Origin: CAWCUZ01 sp963798795
GTDB lineage: Bacteria; Acidobacteriota; Vicinamibacteria; Vicinamibacterales; SCN-69-37
Length of the DNA stretch: 25,996 nucleotides
Reading direction: 5' to 3'
NCBI GenBank assembly: GCA_963798795.1
Contig: CAWCUZ010000005.1
Location: 1 to 25,996, forward strand
In this document: in pieces, positions 25,032 to 25,996 of the stretch
Layout: every line of letters starts with the position of its first letter
How positions within the stretch are numbered: position 1 is the first letter of the stretch
Notes under the pieces: generated by a model
What the model saw: the letters and a program-made list of their open reading frames with translations, nothing else
Databases searched by the model: none
What the model was told of the DNA's origin: nothing
Made by a program: the position numbers and the translations under genes

Positions 25032-25848
25032 TCAACCGAGCGGCCTTTCAGCGGACGTGGTAGTGCCACGTGTGGCAAGCGTCATCTCTCCGCTGACACG
25101 ACAAGATAGCCCGCACTGCGCACACGCTTCGTAAAACGCGCGCACTGCCGTTTCGTCGTGGAGTTCGATGACGCAGCAGCGCACATGGCTCAGCAGCCCC
25201 GGATCGGCAGCGAAGATCGCTGTTTCCGCGCCCTCGATGTCGATCTTGAGAATATCGATCCTGTTTCCCATTCGACTGATGAGTTCCCTCATCGTGAATG
25301 TTGGCACATGCGGCCCTTGTTCCGAAGGTTGGCCGACTTGAGTCGCCCATTCGCGACCATCGCGAAAATGTCCCCTAAGGACTGAGACGTGCCCTCGTGT
25401 AGGCCATACTGCACCCTCAATCACTTCAACTGGTACGGCCTCGTGTGAGAGATTGCGTCGCAAGGTCTCCGCATTAGAAGGGTCGGGCTCGATCGCAAGG
25501 ATGCGCGCGTCGGGAAACCGCGCCAGAAAATAGCGCGTCGCGTAACCGACGTTCGCACCTGCGTCGATGATAGACCGCACGTCGGGCAGCTGTGGTACAC
25601 ATTGGTACTCTTCCTGGAGGATCACCTGGCAGAAGACATCGAAGTCACTTGGTACCGTTTCGAAGAACGAACGGGGAGTCATCTGCGCTTACACGGACTA
25701 TAGAGACGCCGTTGGCCGGCCTTGCGGAGTTGCGGTACGCAAGCGCAAACTTCGACCAGTCCGTCAGCCGTATTTTCCCGATCGCCGTAAGTGCCGTCCG
25801 GCGACGATATCGGAACAGTGAAAGCGCGGCTCGGAAGATGAACATCAT
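25032..25848 (-). CDS. FkbM-family SAM-dependent methyltransferase, one frameshift
   Basis: The main frame (216 aa) holds the SAM-binding site SIIDAGANVGYATRYFLARF followed by ILAIEPDPSN, and DILKIDIEGAE, both hallmarks of FkbM methyltransferases, which O-methylate sugars or polyketides. The N-terminus lies in the neighbouring frame: MFIFRAALSLFRYRRR from an ATG at 25848 or 25845, running to SPFVLRNGT. Reading one A for AA near 25650 joins them as VLRNGTSDFDVF, matching the family. The C-terminus, at 25032, directly abuts the truncated insertion sequence, so its last residues may be foreign. It probably decorates the exopolysaccharide. Confidence 0.82.
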
Positions 25849-25996
25849 AGTCGTATGAAACGTCAGTATCGGCGCGATCCGGTCCCAAGCATCCCGTCCG
25901 GGTGAAGTCCGGCACGGAATCGACCGCCGCAGATACGTGAGTCCGCCAACCGTCAAGGATGAGAAGGTTGGGCCGCCTGCCCCGGCGCTACCCGGT

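Noticed and set aside
1..25996. CRISPR arrays, tRNA or rRNA genes, phage genes
   Set aside because: No regularly spaced repeats, no tRNA-like cloverleaf or rRNA sequence, and no phage structural motifs were seen.

Overview
The window is high-GC bacterial DNA with the layout of an exopolysaccharide / PEP-CTERM protein-sorting locus. An exosortase, EpsI, a PrsT-like TPR lipoprotein, a PEP-CTERM substrate and a Wzm/Wzt exporter lie among glycosyltransferases. GC-rich codon use, a TMTC-like TPR protein and a ThiF/nitroreductase pair would fit an uncultured Acidobacteriota (Vicinamibacteria-like) genome. That assignment is inference; no rRNA or tRNA gene is visible to confirm it.

Layout. (1) 59-2601, minus: a frame-broken TMTC-like membrane TPR protein and a stand-alone E2-acyltransferase-fold protein whose HxxxD motif is lost. 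(2) 2823-3955, plus: a PEP-CTERM protein gene behind a consensus sigma-54 promoter and ahead of a strong intrinsic terminator. (3) 8738 down to 3968, minus: a five-gene block of GNAT-fold acyltransferase, GT-B glycosyltransferase, ThiF-like adenylyltransferase, nitroreductase and OmpH/Skp-like chaperone. (4) 9290-15409, plus: exosortase, epsI, prsT and a Gfo/Idh/MocA-SDR fusion, closely spaced. (5) 17653 down to 15450, minus: wzm and wzt overlapping in a GTGA. (6) 17795-25025: an insertion-sequence pile-up containing a complete IS66-family element with inverted repeats, a near-perfect 8-bp target duplication and a CcbP-like passenger gene; a second IS66 end fragment; an IS3-family element with a canonical A AAA AAG slippery site; and a truncated IS5/IS1182-type element. 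Between them survive a GT2 glycosyltransferase and gene fragments. (7) 25032-25848, minus: an FkbM-type methyltransferase.

How the genes fit together. The exosortase would cleave the PEP-CTERM tail of exported proteins such as the one at 2907-3899. EpsI and PrsT are usual companions. Wzm/Wzt, the glycosyltransferases, the sugar dehydrogenase/epimerase fusion and FkbM would make and export the surface glycan. The acyltransferase/ThiF/nitroreductase/GT/OmpH block is the least explained part and the best candidate for an undescribed pathway.

Caution: many genes are split by single-base indels. In most of the cases worked through by hand the frame is restored by changing the length of a short homopolymer, which suggests sequencing error rather than decay. 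The central genes 3968-13108 read cleanly.
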